Shown here piece by piece: positions 27,266-39,000 of a stretch of 64,000 bases of DNA. This stretch comes from an uncultured Aquimarina sp. (lineage in GTDB: Bacteria > Bacteroidota > Bacteroidia > Flavobacteriales > Flavobacteriaceae): positions 54,080-118,079 of the forward strand of contig CANMDH010000011.1 in assembly GCA_947496555.1 (NCBI GenBank), in the 5' to 3' direction. Under the pieces are notes generated by a model, which did not search any database, was not told where the DNA came from, and saw only the letters and a list, made by a program, of their open reading frames with translations. How positions within the stretch are numbered: the stretch's first letter is position 1; every line of letters starts with the position of its first letter. A program made the position numbers and the translations under genes.

Positions 27266-29362
27266 CTATACCAACACTTTTTGAACATGTTGTGGTACGG
27301 GTTCATAAGATGAAAACTCTGAATCGAATGTTCCTTTACCCTGTGTTAACGAACGTAACTCGGTAGAAAAATCAAATAATTCTGCTTCGGGAGTTGTACA
27401 TTTTAATATTTGATAATCATTAATGCTTTGAATATTCTGAATAACTGAGCGACGGGATTGCAAATTAGTCATCACATTACCAACCATCTCCTCGGGTACT
27501 TTTACAGTTAGAAGCATTACGGGTTCAAGTAGTTTGGGGTTAGCATTTAAAAATGCTTCTTTAAAAGCATGAGCCCCAGCAATTTTAAAGGATATGTCAT
27601 TAGAATCAACAGAATGCATCTTACCATCATATACCATAACACGAACATCTCTAATATACGACCCGGTTAGCGGTCCGGACTCCATCACTTCCAATACTCC
27701 TTTCATAATAGAAGGTAAATAACGAGCATCGATCACACCACCTACAATACAATTATAAAATATGAGTTTTCCGCCCCAGGGTAGTTTAACCTCTTCTTTT
27801 CCACGGATACTGAATCCTTCGGGTTCGGGCATATTATCAAAATAGGGTTCAATTTTTAGATGTACTTGAGCAAATTGTCCTGCTCCTCCCGACTGCTTTT
27901 TATGCCTATAATTGGCAGTAATAGATCGCTGAATCGTTTCTCTATAGTTAATTTTCGGATTTTCAAAAACTACTTCCACTTCATAGGTGTTTTTAAGCGT
28001 CCAATCTATTATCGCAAGATGTAATTCGCCTTGGCAACCAATAACCTGTTGATTAAATTCTTTTGAATATTTTGTGACTAGGGTTGGGTCTTGATGGTGA
28101 ATTTTTTTTAGAGCCTCAGCCAATTTCTCTTCATTATTCTTGTTTACAGCGATTACCGCTTTATACATTCTTGGCTTGGGATATTGAATAGGTTTAATAG
28201 TTACGGTTTTATGGGTAGCATAAAGCGTATCATTGGTCTCAACATTTTTTAATTTTATCGTAGCTCCAATATCTCCTACACTAAGTTTATTTACATGTTC
28301 TCTTTTTTTACCATCCATAATGAATAGTTGGTGGATAGTTTCTGTTTCATTTGTTCTCGAATTGGTAAGTTTATCATTTATTTTGATTTCTCCAGATTTC
28401 ACTTTAAAAAAATTAATCTGACCAACATTCGGTAAGAAAAGGGTTTTAAAAACAAATAATACTGTTGAGTCCTTTTGAATCGGAACAATTTCATGACCTT
28501 CGACACTTTGTTCGGCCTTAAGATCGATAGCAGCAGGGGCTACGTTGTCTATAAAACCCATTAATCTACCTGTTCCCATATCTTTTATGGCTGAAACACA
28601 AAAAACTGGAAATAGATCATGGTTGAGCATACCTGCTTTAATACCCTTACGCATTTCTTCTTCATTTAAAGTTCCTTTATCAAAGTATAGCTCTAATAGT
28701 TCCTCATCATTTTCTGCGGCTTTTTCTACCAATTCATTATGAAGTTCGTCTGCTATTTGTAATTGATCCTCTGGTATTTCAAATTTTTCAGGTTTCCCTC
28801 CTTCAGGTTTAAACTTATAAAGTTTCATCTTAAGGACGTCTACAATACATTGTGCGCCATCTATAACTATTGGATATTGAATTTTAACAGCATTATTACC
28901 AACCAGGCTTTTAAGGCTTAAAAAACTATCCTCAAAGTTTGCGTTGGGATGATCTATCTGGTTAATTACGAAAATTGTTGGTTTATGATACTTATCGATA
29001 TAATTCCAGATAATCTGGGTACCAATTTCTACACCCATCTTGGCATCAATAACATTTACTATGGTATCTGATACTCTAATTGATGAAACAATCTCCCCAA
29101 TAAAATCATCAAGTCCGGGGGTATCAATAATATTGATTTTATAATTACGCCATTCTGTATGCAAAGGTGTTGCAAAAACAGATGTTTCCCGTTCATGTTC
29201 TATATCATGATAATCAGAAACCGTATTTTTGTTTTCGATAGTCCCTCTCCTATTTATAAGTCCCGCTTCAAAAAGCATAGTTTCTGCTAAGGTTGTTTTT
29301 CCACTATTATGTGCCCCAACAAATACAACATTTTTAATGTGTTTTTCATCAAATATTTTCAT
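27266..29362 (-). CDS. Elongation factor G-like translational GTPase
   Basis: This 698-residue protein has the GTPase motifs: G1 GAHNSGKTT (residues 16-24), G3 DTPGLDDF and G4 as NQID (instead of NKxD). Domains II to V of EF-G follow, including GELHLAIIDWTL, the domain-IV segment KKQSGGAGQFAQV and the C-terminal domain-V part ending QKVLV. It is divergent from housekeeping EF-G (for example NQID and the shortened effector region ENKNTVSDYHDIEHERETSV) and resembles the FusA2-type paralogues, whose role may lie in ribosome recycling or stress. Dodecin is encoded 106 bp upstream. Confidence 0.92.
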   Translation of the reverse strand: MKIFDEKHIKNVVFVGAHNSGKTTLAETMLFEAGLINRRGTIENKNTVSDYHDIEHERETSVFATPLHTEWRNYKINIIDTPGLDDFIGEIVSSIRVSDTIVNVIDAKMGVEIGTQIIWNYIDKYHKPTIFVINQIDHPNANFEDSFLSLKSLVGNNAVKIQYPIVIDGAQCIVDVLKMKLYKFKPEGGKPEKFEIPEDQLQIADELHNELVEKAAENDEELLELYFDKGTLNEEEMRKGIKAGMLNHDLFPVFCVSAIKDMGTGRLMGFIDNVAPAAIDLKAEQSVEGHEIVPIQKDSTVLFVFKTLFLPNVGQINFFKVKSGEIKINDKLTNSRTNETETIHQLFIMDGKKREHVNKLSVGDIGATIKLKNVETNDTLYATHKTVTIKPIQYPKPRMYKAVIAVNKNNEEKLAEALKKIHHQDPTLVTKYSKEFNQQVIGCQGELHLAIIDWTLKNTYEVEVVFENPKINYRETIQRSITANYRHKKQSGGAGQFAQVHLKIEPYFDNMPEPEGFSIRGKEEVKLPWGGKLIFYNCIVGGVIDARYLPSIMKGVLEVMESGPLTGSYIRDVRVMVYDGKMHSVDSNDISFKIAGAHAFKEAFLNANPKLLEPVMLLTVKVPEEMVGNVMTNLQSRRSVIQNIQSINDYQILKCTTPEAELFDFSTELRSLTQGKGTFDSEFSSYEPVPQHVQKVLV

Positions 29363-29468
29363 GTTTTAATCTTTTTGATATATAAAAGTTGGCTTATGAT
29401 AAGTAAGCTTTTTAGTCTTACCATTGAATAAGTAATAATGCTGTATTATGGGATAATAATAGAGATAT

Positions 29469-29678
29469 TTACTCTTTCATGGTAAACCCAAGTTTTAAGG
29501 TAACTTGCCATCGGTCTATTTCGCCATTTTGAATAGAACCCCTTGTTTCTATTACTTCAAACCATCTTAGGTTATCAATAGTCTTGGATGCTCTTTTTAT
29601 TGCGTTTTCTACAGCAAGGTCTATGCTTTGTCCTGACGTTCCGGTAATTTCAATTGATTTGTATACATGATCATTCAT
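29469..29678 (-). CDS. Dodecin family flavin-binding protein
   Basis: This 69-residue protein is a standard-length dodecin: HVYKSIEITGTSGQSIDLAV start, helix AIKRASKTIDNLRWFEVIE with the flavin-stacking Trp (residue 40), and the closing strands RWQVTLKLGFTM. Dodecins form hollow dodecamers that store flavins and damp their photochemistry. It is encoded just upstream of the EF-G-like gene on the same strand. Start, spacing and length are all usual. Confidence 0.95.
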   Translation of the reverse strand: MNDHVYKSIEITGTSGQSIDLAVENAIKRASKTIDNLRWFEVIETRGSIQNGEIDRWQVTLKLGFTMKE

Positions 29679-29898
29679 AAGTCTAATTTTAAATAGTGAA
29701 GCCTTTTTGAAAACACCTTTTTAGATGCTGATATAAAAATACTAAATACAATGAAAAAAAACATGATATAACTCATGTAATCAAGGGGTTGTAACTATCT
29801 TTTTGAATAACCTTTAATAACTTGTTCTGCTCATATAGAAATTGACCATATTGAATGACTTTGCAGGATCACATCAAAACCATTAAAATAATGATGTA

Positions 29899-29983
29899 AA
29901 AAAAGAGGCTACCTGTTTAGGTCAACCTCTTTTTGTAATATTAGAACCAGAATCATACATAAAAAATGTATTGATTCTGGGTT
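29899..29983 (-). terminator. Two stem-loops downstream of the cellulase gene
   Basis: The nearer one (CAGAATC-type arms, 29946-29958 and about 29971-29983) lies about 50 bp after the cellulase stop. The second has AAAGAGG (29902-29908) and CCTCTTT (29926-29932) with T-runs on both sides, so it works in both directions. They end the long minus-strand cellulase transcript. The gap 29679-29898 between them and the dodecin gene shows nothing identifiable. Confidence 0.75.
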
Positions 29984-30035
29984 CCTTTAAACCTGTTTGT
30001 AAGCCAGGTGTATTATTTCATATTTCTAAAACAAA

Positions 30036-33000
30036 TCACATTTTGATCACCTTCAACATTTTAGTTGCTTTTAATGTGTTGATTCTAAGGAAATACATTC
30101 CGCTTGGAAGATTTACATCGGTTTTTAAGATGATTTTATTTCCGAGCATCTCATAATTTGTTTTCATGATGTTTCCTCTATGATCTAATAGTATTGCTGA
30201 AGTCTCTTTGGTAACTCCAGGAATTTCTACCTTAATCTCATTCAAGAACGGATTCGGATAAGCTTTCTCTGGTGCAACATTTAGTTCGAATCCATTATCA
30301 TTTGTAGTAATTGATCTAATTGATGAACAATTAGGAGTATTTACTACATTAGAAAAGTAAATACTGAAATCGCCTGTTTTGGAAACCATTACAAAATCAT
30401 TATCTACATAGTTCACAAAATAACTACCATCCAGACCGGGGAAACCGGTTCCTGAAAGACTCATGTCTGGTTGTGCATTTGCAAAATTATGGGTTACATT
30501 AGACAAAAGATTTACCCACCAGTTAGGAACACCTGTACTGGTTTGCATAGATAACTGCCATAAACCATTGTTTGCCAAATCCCAATTAATTGTAAAATTG
30601 GTTACCGATGACAAATCGGGCCCAGCAGTACCAAGTACATATATATTGTCATAACTGGACTGACGTGAGGGCAATGGATTAGCAATTGGAGTTCCGAACG
30701 AGCAATCTGAAGATCCACCCCCTGTAACTGATATTGCTACTGTTTTTTGCTGAGAACCGCCGTTACCATCCGATACTGTAAGCGTAGCAATAAATTGTCC
30801 AACATTTGTATATGTGTGACTTGTTGTTAGTCCACTAGCAGAACTATTATCACCAAAACTCCAGGAGTACGTTAACGTGTCCCCATCGGGATCTGTTGAC
30901 CCTTCGGCACTAAATGAAACCGTTAATGGAGCCTCTCCACTAGTTGGTGTAGCATTAATAACCGCAATTGGATTTTGATTTCCACCGCTATTACAAACAA
31001 AGTTATCAGCAGGGTTTAAGATACGTTCTTTAATAAAGGATCCCGAGGTGGATGTATTGTTCCAGTTACCAGAAGCACAAGCCCCAGGACTTAACGCAGC
31101 CGATACTTCAGCTTTATCAGCAAAACTCCAGTTGATCCAACTAATCTCTTTATTTTTCATCCAATCGATCCAATTTTGGGTTTCGTCCAGAAATGGCCCT
31201 CCATCACCACTGGCTTGACTAGTGCCAAATTCAGTAACGAATAATGCTAAGCCGGCATTTAGAGCTGTTTCTCCTTTTGATCGTAACCAGCCTGTATGTG
31301 TTCCTGAATAAAAATGTAGCGCATACATCAAATTATCAAAATTCAAAGGATCTCCTGCGGCAATGTCCACATCCTGACTCCATGTAGGTGTACCCACTAT
31401 AATTATAGTATTTGGATCGTTTGCTCGTATTCTTGGAATAATATCATTGGCATACGATTTTACTGTCGGCCAAGTTACACCATTGGGCTCGTTGGCTATT
31501 TCATAAAGCACATGCTTTTTACCATTATGTTTAGCAGACATATATGACCAAAAGTCTCTGGATGCATCAAGATTTGCATTAGGGTCTCCAGGATTCAGTA
31601 CATGCCAATCTATCATACAATAGATTCCTCTTTTTGCAGTTTCATCGACCATGTTGTCAATCCAGTTTTTCCAATAATCCGGATTGTTTACATAGCCCCC
31701 TTCTTCGACATACATCGCTATTCTATAAATATCGATGCCCCAATCCTGCACTAACGCATCCAAAGAGCTTTCATTATAGCAGTTTTCGAACCATTGTGGA
31801 CCATGTGTACTCATACCTCTTAATTGAACGGCATTACCACATTCATTCACCATTTGATTTCCAGATACGCTCAGTCTACCATTAATTGCTACCGGAGAAC
31901 CTGCGGGATAACCACCTGTATTACCTCCATCAGTTTTAAATGAAGCTGAAATAGACTGGTCGCTAAGTACATTGGTAAATGTATAACTACTCACCGCCCC
32001 TACTGAAACACCGTTTACGTCAACAGATTCAATTAGATATCCAGAATTAGGAGTAATTATGTACGTTTGGTTCGATTCTTTAGGAATTGTTGTTTGCCCA
32101 GCCGGAGAAATACTTCCTCCATTACCCGCAGAAGCTGTAATGGTTACATTTTCTATACTATCTATTTCAAAACTAGCACTAATTGTATGATTTACATTAA
32201 CATTATTAAAAGTATAGGTTCCTACTGCTCCAACAGAGATGTCATCAACCAAAACATCTTTAATGTTATATCCTTGCTCAGCAGTAATAGTAAAAGTACG
32301 ATTACTATTTTCTGGTACGGTAATATTACCGTTAGGTGAAATACTACCGCCGCTTCCGGCAGATGCCGAAATTGTAAAGTTAGTACCGCAATCGCCACTT
32401 GATCCAGAAGTATTAGGGATCTCAGGTGCCAGATGAGGAATTAGCTTATCCATTTTCCATTGATTTATGCTACTCCAATCATCTGCTAATATACCTCCTG
32501 TATCTCCAGAATTAGGGTTCCAACACCAAAAGCTCCAGGAATATCCTTTTTCACCCATGAAAGCAAGATAAGTGTCAAACCAAACTTCATCTACTCCACC
32601 TTGTGTTTTGATACCAAATTCACCTGCAAACATTGGTGAAATGTTCTGAGTATGCAAGTAGTTAAAATTTGCTTCCCAGATAGCTGGCATATTATTAGGA
32701 AAAGACGGATCATTGAACCAAGTTTGAGGAAATACTGTTGGGCCATACTCATGAGGCGAATACACTAGCTTTGAAGGATCTGAAAGTCGAACAGGGTATT
32801 GCGCAGCTCCTTTAAGGTTACCTCCCCACCAATAGGTTTCATTTTCAAACTCTTCAACTCCTTCAACCATAATAAGAACATTTGGATTAACTGCAAGTAC
32901 TGCGTTACCACATTCTTCGGCAGCCAATCTCCAATCATTAACAATGGTACCGCTTCCCCATCTAGATCCATTACCAAATTTACCATGGGGTTCATTATTA

Positions 33001-35945
33001 AGATCCATAGCTACAACGGCATCTTTATTTTTGTATCGATCAGCAAGGAAAACCCAATCAGCGATCCATTTTTCATGCGGAGTTTGATCTGTATACCATA
33101 GTTCTTCAGAAAGGTATCCATCAGGTTGTCTGGAATGATTGTCCAAGATAATTTTCAAGTTTAGCTCCTGGCAATAATCCACTATCAAGTCCAAAAGATC
33201 TAATGGGTTGGTTAAAGTTCCTTCTACCTCATTAAGTATTCTACCTGTATATGGATCAGGTACCGGAGCTGTACTAATACCCGTCATGGCAGCTCCTGGT
33301 TCAAGAATGGCATTAGACCAAGGAATTCTTATTGAATTAAATCCTAAGTCTTTAATTTGTATCAGCATACTCTTACAATCACGACTCCATAATCCATGTG
33401 GTGCTCTATTCGATGTTTCAAAACCAAACCAGTTAATTCCGGTAAGTCTCACCACATTGCCTTGATCATCATATAGTTTATTTCCTGATGCACTAAGGTA
33501 GGTTCCATCACATGAACCTCCTCCTCCATCATTATTATTCACAGTAATCGTAACTATTTCATTGTCTTGAGTATTGTTACTATCAGTTACAGTCAAAGTA
33601 GCAGCATAGCTACCCACCGAGGTATAGGTATGAGAAATAGAAATACCACTACTGGTATTACCATCGCCAAAATCCCAACTATAAGTTAATGTATCTCCAT
33701 CTGGATCAGATGATGTACTGGCATCAAGCATTACCGTTAAAGGTGCAGTTCCTGAAATTGGGTTGGCCGTCGCTTTGGCAATTGGAGCTTGATTACCACC
33801 AATTATTTCTTTGAAGCTCGCGCTTATAGTACCATTAGATTGCACATTTGTAAATGCATATGTAGATATGGCTCCAACAGAGTTCCCATTCACTGTAACA
33901 TCATCAATTTCATATCCTGTATTGGGATTAATTGAAAAAGTACGATTCCCTCCTTGAGCTACTGTGATAGTACCTTCGGGAGAAATAGTACCCCCTGATT
34001 GCGCCGAAGCTACAATGGTATAGGTTGGTGTGCTAGATCCTCCTGGTTCATTACCTCCTACTAATATTCCGTTATCATATATAGGGATATTAGCAATTGG
34101 TTTTGCGGTAGCGGTCAATTCTCGCCCAGACCAATCATTATTTAGGTCAAAAGGAACTCCATTATTAACTCTTATTTGTATTTGGGCCTCTTTAGCATTA
34201 TGACTATAGCCAGCGGGAGCAATTAACACATCATTTGCCCATGTGATTTCTACATAATAGGTATTAGCAGTAGCATCAGCTACTATGGGGCCTGAAAAAC
34301 TTGCTCCTCCTTCGCCAAAAGACAACGAAATATTATAATCATTAATGGAATATCCAGCCGTCACCGATTCAGATATATCCATATAATATCGAACAGAAGG
34401 CCCATTTAAAGGCCTTGCAGGCCATGCAGAGTAATTGCTCACATCCATAGAGATCGTGGCACTCGTAGCATTCTGACTATTGATTTTTGTATTGGCAAAT
34501 ATCTCTTCACGATTAGGTACTTCCTCTACTGGAAAGTTGGCCAAAGGATTTCCTCCATATACCTGTTGCATTCGAGCCACCGCTCCTTGAAAACATGCAT
34601 TATAATCTACAGCCACTTCATTTTCCTGGAAATCAGAAGTGACATCGGTATGTTGATCGTCTGCAGCTCCCGGTCCTCCTACTAATGCACCAAATAGAGT
34701 GTGTGCGGCTGGGACAGGGTTACCGCGATCGGTACCTTCCCAGGATCCATGTGTTGTTCTGTGATGTGGATTTTTTGGAGGGTTATTTCCAAATCCAATT
34801 ACATAACTTCGATTATCGGGATTATCTCCTAGAATATAATTAATCTGTTGCTCAGCAAAATCGAGGTATTTATTCTTTTTGGAAGTAGCTACATTATCTG
34901 CGTAGATAAAGGCGGTTAACGCTGCATTTGCAGAATGTCTTAATGATCCCCACTGAAATAACCACGCTTGTCCTCCTGGAGAGTATGAAATTTGATCAGT
35001 CCAATAATCCAAATGACGTTCTGCATCTGTTTTATATTTTTCTTTATCCGTAAGCATTGACAAAATAACAAAGCTGCCGTAGGACTTATCTTCCCATACC
35101 AAACTCCAAAGGAAGTCAACAGGTCTACCTTGAGGATTATTCATCATATTGTCATATTCTAATTCTGCCTTCTGTAAATAGGTTAAATCTCCGGTAGCTT
35201 TATATAACCAAAGAGCACCCCATACCAATTCATCATAGTAATTACCAGACGGATAGCAGCATCCTGCAGGAATGGCATCGGTATAAAATCCGCGATATTG
35301 ATCACCAAAATCATATAATGACTTTGCATGTTCTATTAATTCTGCGCTATAGGCAGGATCACTATCTTTAAAAACAATACTTGCAGAAGCCAAAGCTGCA
35401 GCCGTTTCACAAACTACATCTGTACCGGGTTGAGCTGCAGTTACTTTATACACTTTTCTATCTGTAAAAAGCTCAGTTAACTCAGCTGCAGCCCACAAAG
35501 AATGATCTGTAGATTTATCCGATACCTGAGCCACAAATTCTGTGGGACCTGTATGACATTTCATTAAATAGTCAGTAACCCAGCGAATGTTATTCTTAAA
35601 TATCTCATCTTGATTAGTTTGAGTATAGGCATCTTGGTATTCAAGATAACCCCAATTAAGGGCAGTTACTGAAAATGCCATGGGTAAGCCAAATTTTATA
35701 TGATCACCAGCATCATGCCATCCACCAGATAAATCTATCCCGTTAGCTTGACCATCATTTACATTGGCATCTCCGCGCCAGGACACGCGGTTCCAGTCTG
35801 GTAATGTACCCGACTGTTGTGCTTCATAAAAAAAAAGTGATTTTTGTAATACTTCTCCATAATTATAACTCTGGGCGTTCCCCACAGCTATAAAACAAAA
35901 AAGTAGAAGGAAAATGAACATTTTCCAATAATTAGAGTTTTTCAT
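30036..35945 (-). CDS. Giant secreted multicatalytic cellulase: GH9-CBM3-GH5-GH5 with PKD domains and T9SS tail
   Basis: The protein has 1969 residues. Signal peptide 1-24. GH9 endoglucanase about 26-465 (WHDAGD with Asp78 and Asp81, acid Glu443 in ENEVAVDYNA). CBM3-like domain about 485-625. InlB-type beta repeat 642-712. PKD 720-805. First GH5 about 812-1175, acid/base Glu985 (NNEPHG), nucleophile Glu1109 (AGEFG). Two InlB-type repeats 1188-1260 and 1266-1338. Second GH5 about 1348-1645 of GH5_2 type, Glu1486 (ANEPNG), Glu1572 (TEFGTS). PKD 1658-1742. An unassigned, possibly carbohydrate-binding module 1745-1875. T9SS type A sorting domain about 1893-1969 (AYPNPFLNEIKVEIPG). All catalytic residues are intact. 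It should degrade cellulose or mixed glucans outside the cell. The regulator gene lies 148 bp upstream. Confidence 0.95.
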   Translation of the reverse strand: MKNSNYWKMFIFLLLFCFIAVGNAQSYNYGEVLQKSLFFYEAQQSGTLPDWNRVSWRGDANVNDGQANGIDLSGGWHDAGDHIKFGLPMAFSVTALNWGYLEYQDAYTQTNQDEIFKNNIRWVTDYLMKCHTGPTEFVAQVSDKSTDHSLWAAAELTELFTDRKVYKVTAAQPGTDVVCETAAALASASIVFKDSDPAYSAELIEHAKSLYDFGDQYRGFYTDAIPAGCCYPSGNYYDELVWGALWLYKATGDLTYLQKAELEYDNMMNNPQGRPVDFLWSLVWEDKSYGSFVILSMLTDKEKYKTDAERHLDYWTDQISYSPGGQAWLFQWGSLRHSANAALTAFIYADNVATSKKNKYLDFAEQQINYILGDNPDNRSYVIGFGNNPPKNPHHRTTHGSWEGTDRGNPVPAAHTLFGALVGGPGAADDQHTDVTSDFQENEVAVDYNACFQGAVARMQQVYGGNPLANFPVEEVPNREEIFANTKINSQNATSATISMDVSNYSAWPARPLNGPSVRYYMDISESVTAGYSINDYNISLSFGEGGASFSGPIVADATANTYYVEITWANDVLIAPAGYSHNAKEAQIQIRVNNGVPFDLNNDWSGRELTATAKPIANIPIYDNGILVGGNEPGGSSTPTYTIVASAQSGGTISPEGTITVAQGGNRTFSINPNTGYEIDDVTVNGNSVGAISTYAFTNVQSNGTISASFKEIIGGNQAPIAKATANPISGTAPLTVMLDASTSSDPDGDTLTYSWDFGDGNTSSGISISHTYTSVGSYAATLTVTDSNNTQDNEIVTITVNNNDGGGGSCDGTYLSASGNKLYDDQGNVVRLTGINWFGFETSNRAPHGLWSRDCKSMLIQIKDLGFNSIRIPWSNAILEPGAAMTGISTAPVPDPYTGRILNEVEGTLTNPLDLLDLIVDYCQELNLKIILDNHSRQPDGYLSEELWYTDQTPHEKWIADWVFLADRYKNKDAVVAMDLNNEPHGKFGNGSRWGSGTIVNDWRLAAEECGNAVLAVNPNVLIMVEGVEEFENETYWWGGNLKGAAQYPVRLSDPSKLVYSPHEYGPTVFPQTWFNDPSFPNNMPAIWEANFNYLHTQNISPMFAGEFGIKTQGGVDEVWFDTYLAFMGEKGYSWSFWCWNPNSGDTGGILADDWSSINQWKMDKLIPHLAPEIPNTSGSSGDCGTNFTISASAGSGGSISPNGNITVPENSNRTFTITAEQGYNIKDVLVDDISVGAVGTYTFNNVNVNHTISASFEIDSIENVTITASAGNGGSISPAGQTTIPKESNQTYIITPNSGYLIESVDVNGVSVGAVSSYTFTNVLSDQSISASFKTDGGNTGGYPAGSPVAINGRLSVSGNQMVNECGNAVQLRGMSTHGPQWFENCYNESSLDALVQDWGIDIYRIAMYVEEGGYVNNPDYWKNWIDNMVDETAKRGIYCMIDWHVLNPGDPNANLDASRDFWSYMSAKHNGKKHVLYEIANEPNGVTWPTVKSYANDIIPRIRANDPNTIIIVGTPTWSQDVDIAAGDPLNFDNLMYALHFYSGTHTGWLRSKGETALNAGLALFVTEFGTSQASGDGGPFLDETQNWIDWMKNKEISWINWSFADKAEVSAALSPGACASGNWNNTSTSGSFIKERILNPADNFVCNSGGNQNPIAVINATPTSGEAPLTVSFSAEGSTDPDGDTLTYSWSFGDNSSASGLTTSHTYTNVGQFIATLTVSDGNGGSQQKTVAISVTGGGSSDCSFGTPIANPLPSRQSSYDNIYVLGTAGPDLSSVTNFTINWDLANNGLWQLSMQTSTGVPNWWVNLLSNVTHNFANAQPDMSLSGTGFPGLDGSYFVNYVDNDFVMVSKTGDFSIYFSNVVNTPNCSSIRSITTNDNGFELNVAPEKAYPNPFLNEIKVEIPGVTKETSAILLDHRGNIMKTNYEMLGNKIILKTDVNLPSGMYFLRINTLKATKMLKVIKM

Positions 35946-36093
35946 GTGAACTAAATTTAGGTTTGTGTTAGTAATATTTACCTATAAATTTAGCTCGCCA
36001 ATTTATCTACATCTTTGACTAACGTGTAAAATACTGGGATTATATTTCTGATTCAGAATATTATCTCATATTGGTATTATTGTCTCGAAATAG

Positions 36094-39000
36094 CTACTTG
36101 GCATGATTAAACTCACTAGGAGCCTTGCCATACATTTCTTTGAAACATTTGGTAAAATAACCGGGGTCACTAAACCCCACAGCATAGGCGATTTGTGAAA
36201 TATTATAGTCTGTATTGAGTAGTAGTGCCAAAGACCTGGATAAACGCCTGTTTCTAATAAGAATACTCACAGATAGATTTGTTAGACTCTTCACCTTTTT
36301 ATAAAGTTGAGACCGGCTAAGATTCATATATTCTGCAAGATCATCTGGTCCAAAGCTGTCATATTGCAGTTGAGCATCTATGATTTCATATAATTGAATT
36401 ATGAATGGAGATTGATCGGTTGCTGAAGCAGTTTTTTCATCAAACATAGCATTTCCCCAAAAGAGGGTTTCTTCTAATTCTGCGTTATTATATGACTCAA
36501 GATCTTTAATTTTCTCGGTGATATCAGATGTATCACGTATTTGCTTAGGATGAAATGCATCTGACGATACCGGTATACATATCGTGAACTGTGTTCTGTT
36601 TTCTTGAAACGAGAGATTAAAACTGCCTTTGTGAACTGACGTCAATTGCTTAGCCAAAGCAACTGCATATTGTGTTTCTAATAAGTGTTTTTCATTACTA
36701 CATTCTACACCCACTTTTTTCTTTATACTGGACGAACCTTCATGCTCTATGGTTATTTTTGCAAACTGCCACTGATTACTGATAAGTTCTGATATGACAG
36801 GATCATTTTTAGTTTCCCCGTCATAGAACATAAATCTAATTTTGATCTCTCCGTTTTTTGGTGTATAGCTAAAACAATGTGAAATAAGTGAATAAAGTAT
36901 TTTTTCTAGTTTATCAATATCAAAATAGACTTCTGCCGTATCGATATCTGTATAAAAATTCAGATTTACACTTTCTCTGTTTGCCTTTTCTATAAATGCA
37001 TTTATTACAAGCTTACAATAATCTACAATATCATATTTTACAATGTGTAATTGTGTTGAAGTTGCATCTACTGAGGAGATATCTGATAATTGTTTTACCA
37101 ATCCAATAGCCCTGCGAGTATTTTGGTTTACTAATTTCAAATAGGTTAGTCTGGTATTGGGTTGGATATTATCGTTTTCAGAAATTAGTTTTTGTAGCGT
37201 ACCTTTTATTAGATTGAATGGAGCTTCTAGGTCTTTTGAAATATCTTCGTAAAACTTTAATTTAAGTTCATCAATTTGTTCTTTAAAACTTAGCTGCACA
37301 AGTTCAAGTTTCTTTGCTCCTTTTCGTTTTTCGTTTCTAATACCTAGCCAACGGTAAACGAATATTAACCCTAAAACAAAAATCAGGTAAACGGATAATG
37401 CCCAAGCGGATTTCCACCAAGGAGGTTGTATTTCGAATCTCAAAAGTATTTGCGGATCCGACCAATCGTCATTTCCACTTGAGGCTTTGACAACAAACTC
37501 ATAATTTCCTGAAGGTATATTAGAATAGATTGCTTCATTCGTGCCTTTTGAAAAATTCCAACTTCTGTCATAACCTTGTAGCTTATAGGCATACTTTAGT
37601 TGACGCGTATGATCAAAATTAATCCCTTCATAATTAAAACTTATATAATTTTGATTATGTCTAAAACTATCATTTACAACACCTTTGGAATCAATTTTAC
37701 CTGATAATCTTTCTGATTTCTCATTATTGATTTTCATTGAAGTGAGTACTATTGGAATATCGAGATGATTGTTTTTTAAGGAATTAGGATTTAAAGATAG
37801 TAATCCCTGAAAACCACCAAAATACATTGTTCCATCATCTCCTGATGTAAAGGCTCCTGCAAAAAATTCATTTTCATTAAAGGCTTTGAACTCTGTTAAG
37901 ATAAAATCACTATTATCTTGATTCACCTTTATAATACTATATTTTGTCGCTGCCCATAGTTTTCCATTGTTATCAGATGATATACCCGTGATCGTATTAT
38001 CCCATTTACCATCTGACGGAATTACTTTAAAAGAGGCTGTTGCAGGATCAAATTTGTTTAGTCCATTTTCTGTTCCTACCCAAACAAGCCCTTTATCATC
38101 CTCATGAATAACCCGTACTTTATCGTGGCTCAAGCTACTATTCTTGGTATTATAGGTATAAAATTCATTTTTAGAAGGTAAAAACCTGGTTAATCCGGCA
38201 ACACTTCCGATCCAAATATTTCCTTTTTTATCTATTTCAAGAGCATATACCCAATCATCACTTAGTGCATGCTCCCAATCAAGATAATTAGCACTATAGC
38301 GTGTGACTTTGCCGCTTGTTTTATTGAATTTATTAAGTCCTCCTCCATGAATTGCAAGCCAAAGGTTCCCATAACCATCTTCTTTAATAGATCTTACATC
38401 ATTTCCTGAAATCGTATTCTCATCTTCTGGATTGTGTGTATAGGTCTTAAAATTATTAGAAACAGGTATATATTCCTGTAATCCCCCTTCATATGTACCG
38501 ACCCATATACGACCCTCGCTATCTTCAAATATTGAAAATACGGTTCCATTTCCTACTGAGGCAGGATCTTTTTCATCAAAAGAGATATGTTGAAGGCTTC
38601 CTTTGGTTTTATCCCAAATATCTATTCCTGAAGTATAGTATCCTACCCAAACGCGCCCCTTGGAATCTTCGAGTATTGAAGAAACGCAATTTTTACTTAA
38701 TTGTATTTGACTGGAGATATCTGTAGTATAGGTATTGAATGGCATATCTTTAAGTACCTGACTGATCCCACCTTGCACAATCCCTATCCAGACATATTCA
38801 TGCCGGGACTGAAAGATAGTTTTTACAGCGGGAGTAGATATATTCCAGTCATTTAAAGGATTAATACCATATGAGTTAAAAGAATCCATATCTCCTTCTC
38901 TTAAATAGATACCCGAATGACTTCCAATCCATAGATTGCCCTTATTATCTTTAAACAAACTTTCGATACCTTCTGCGTTACTGGGCAGCGCTACTTTTAA

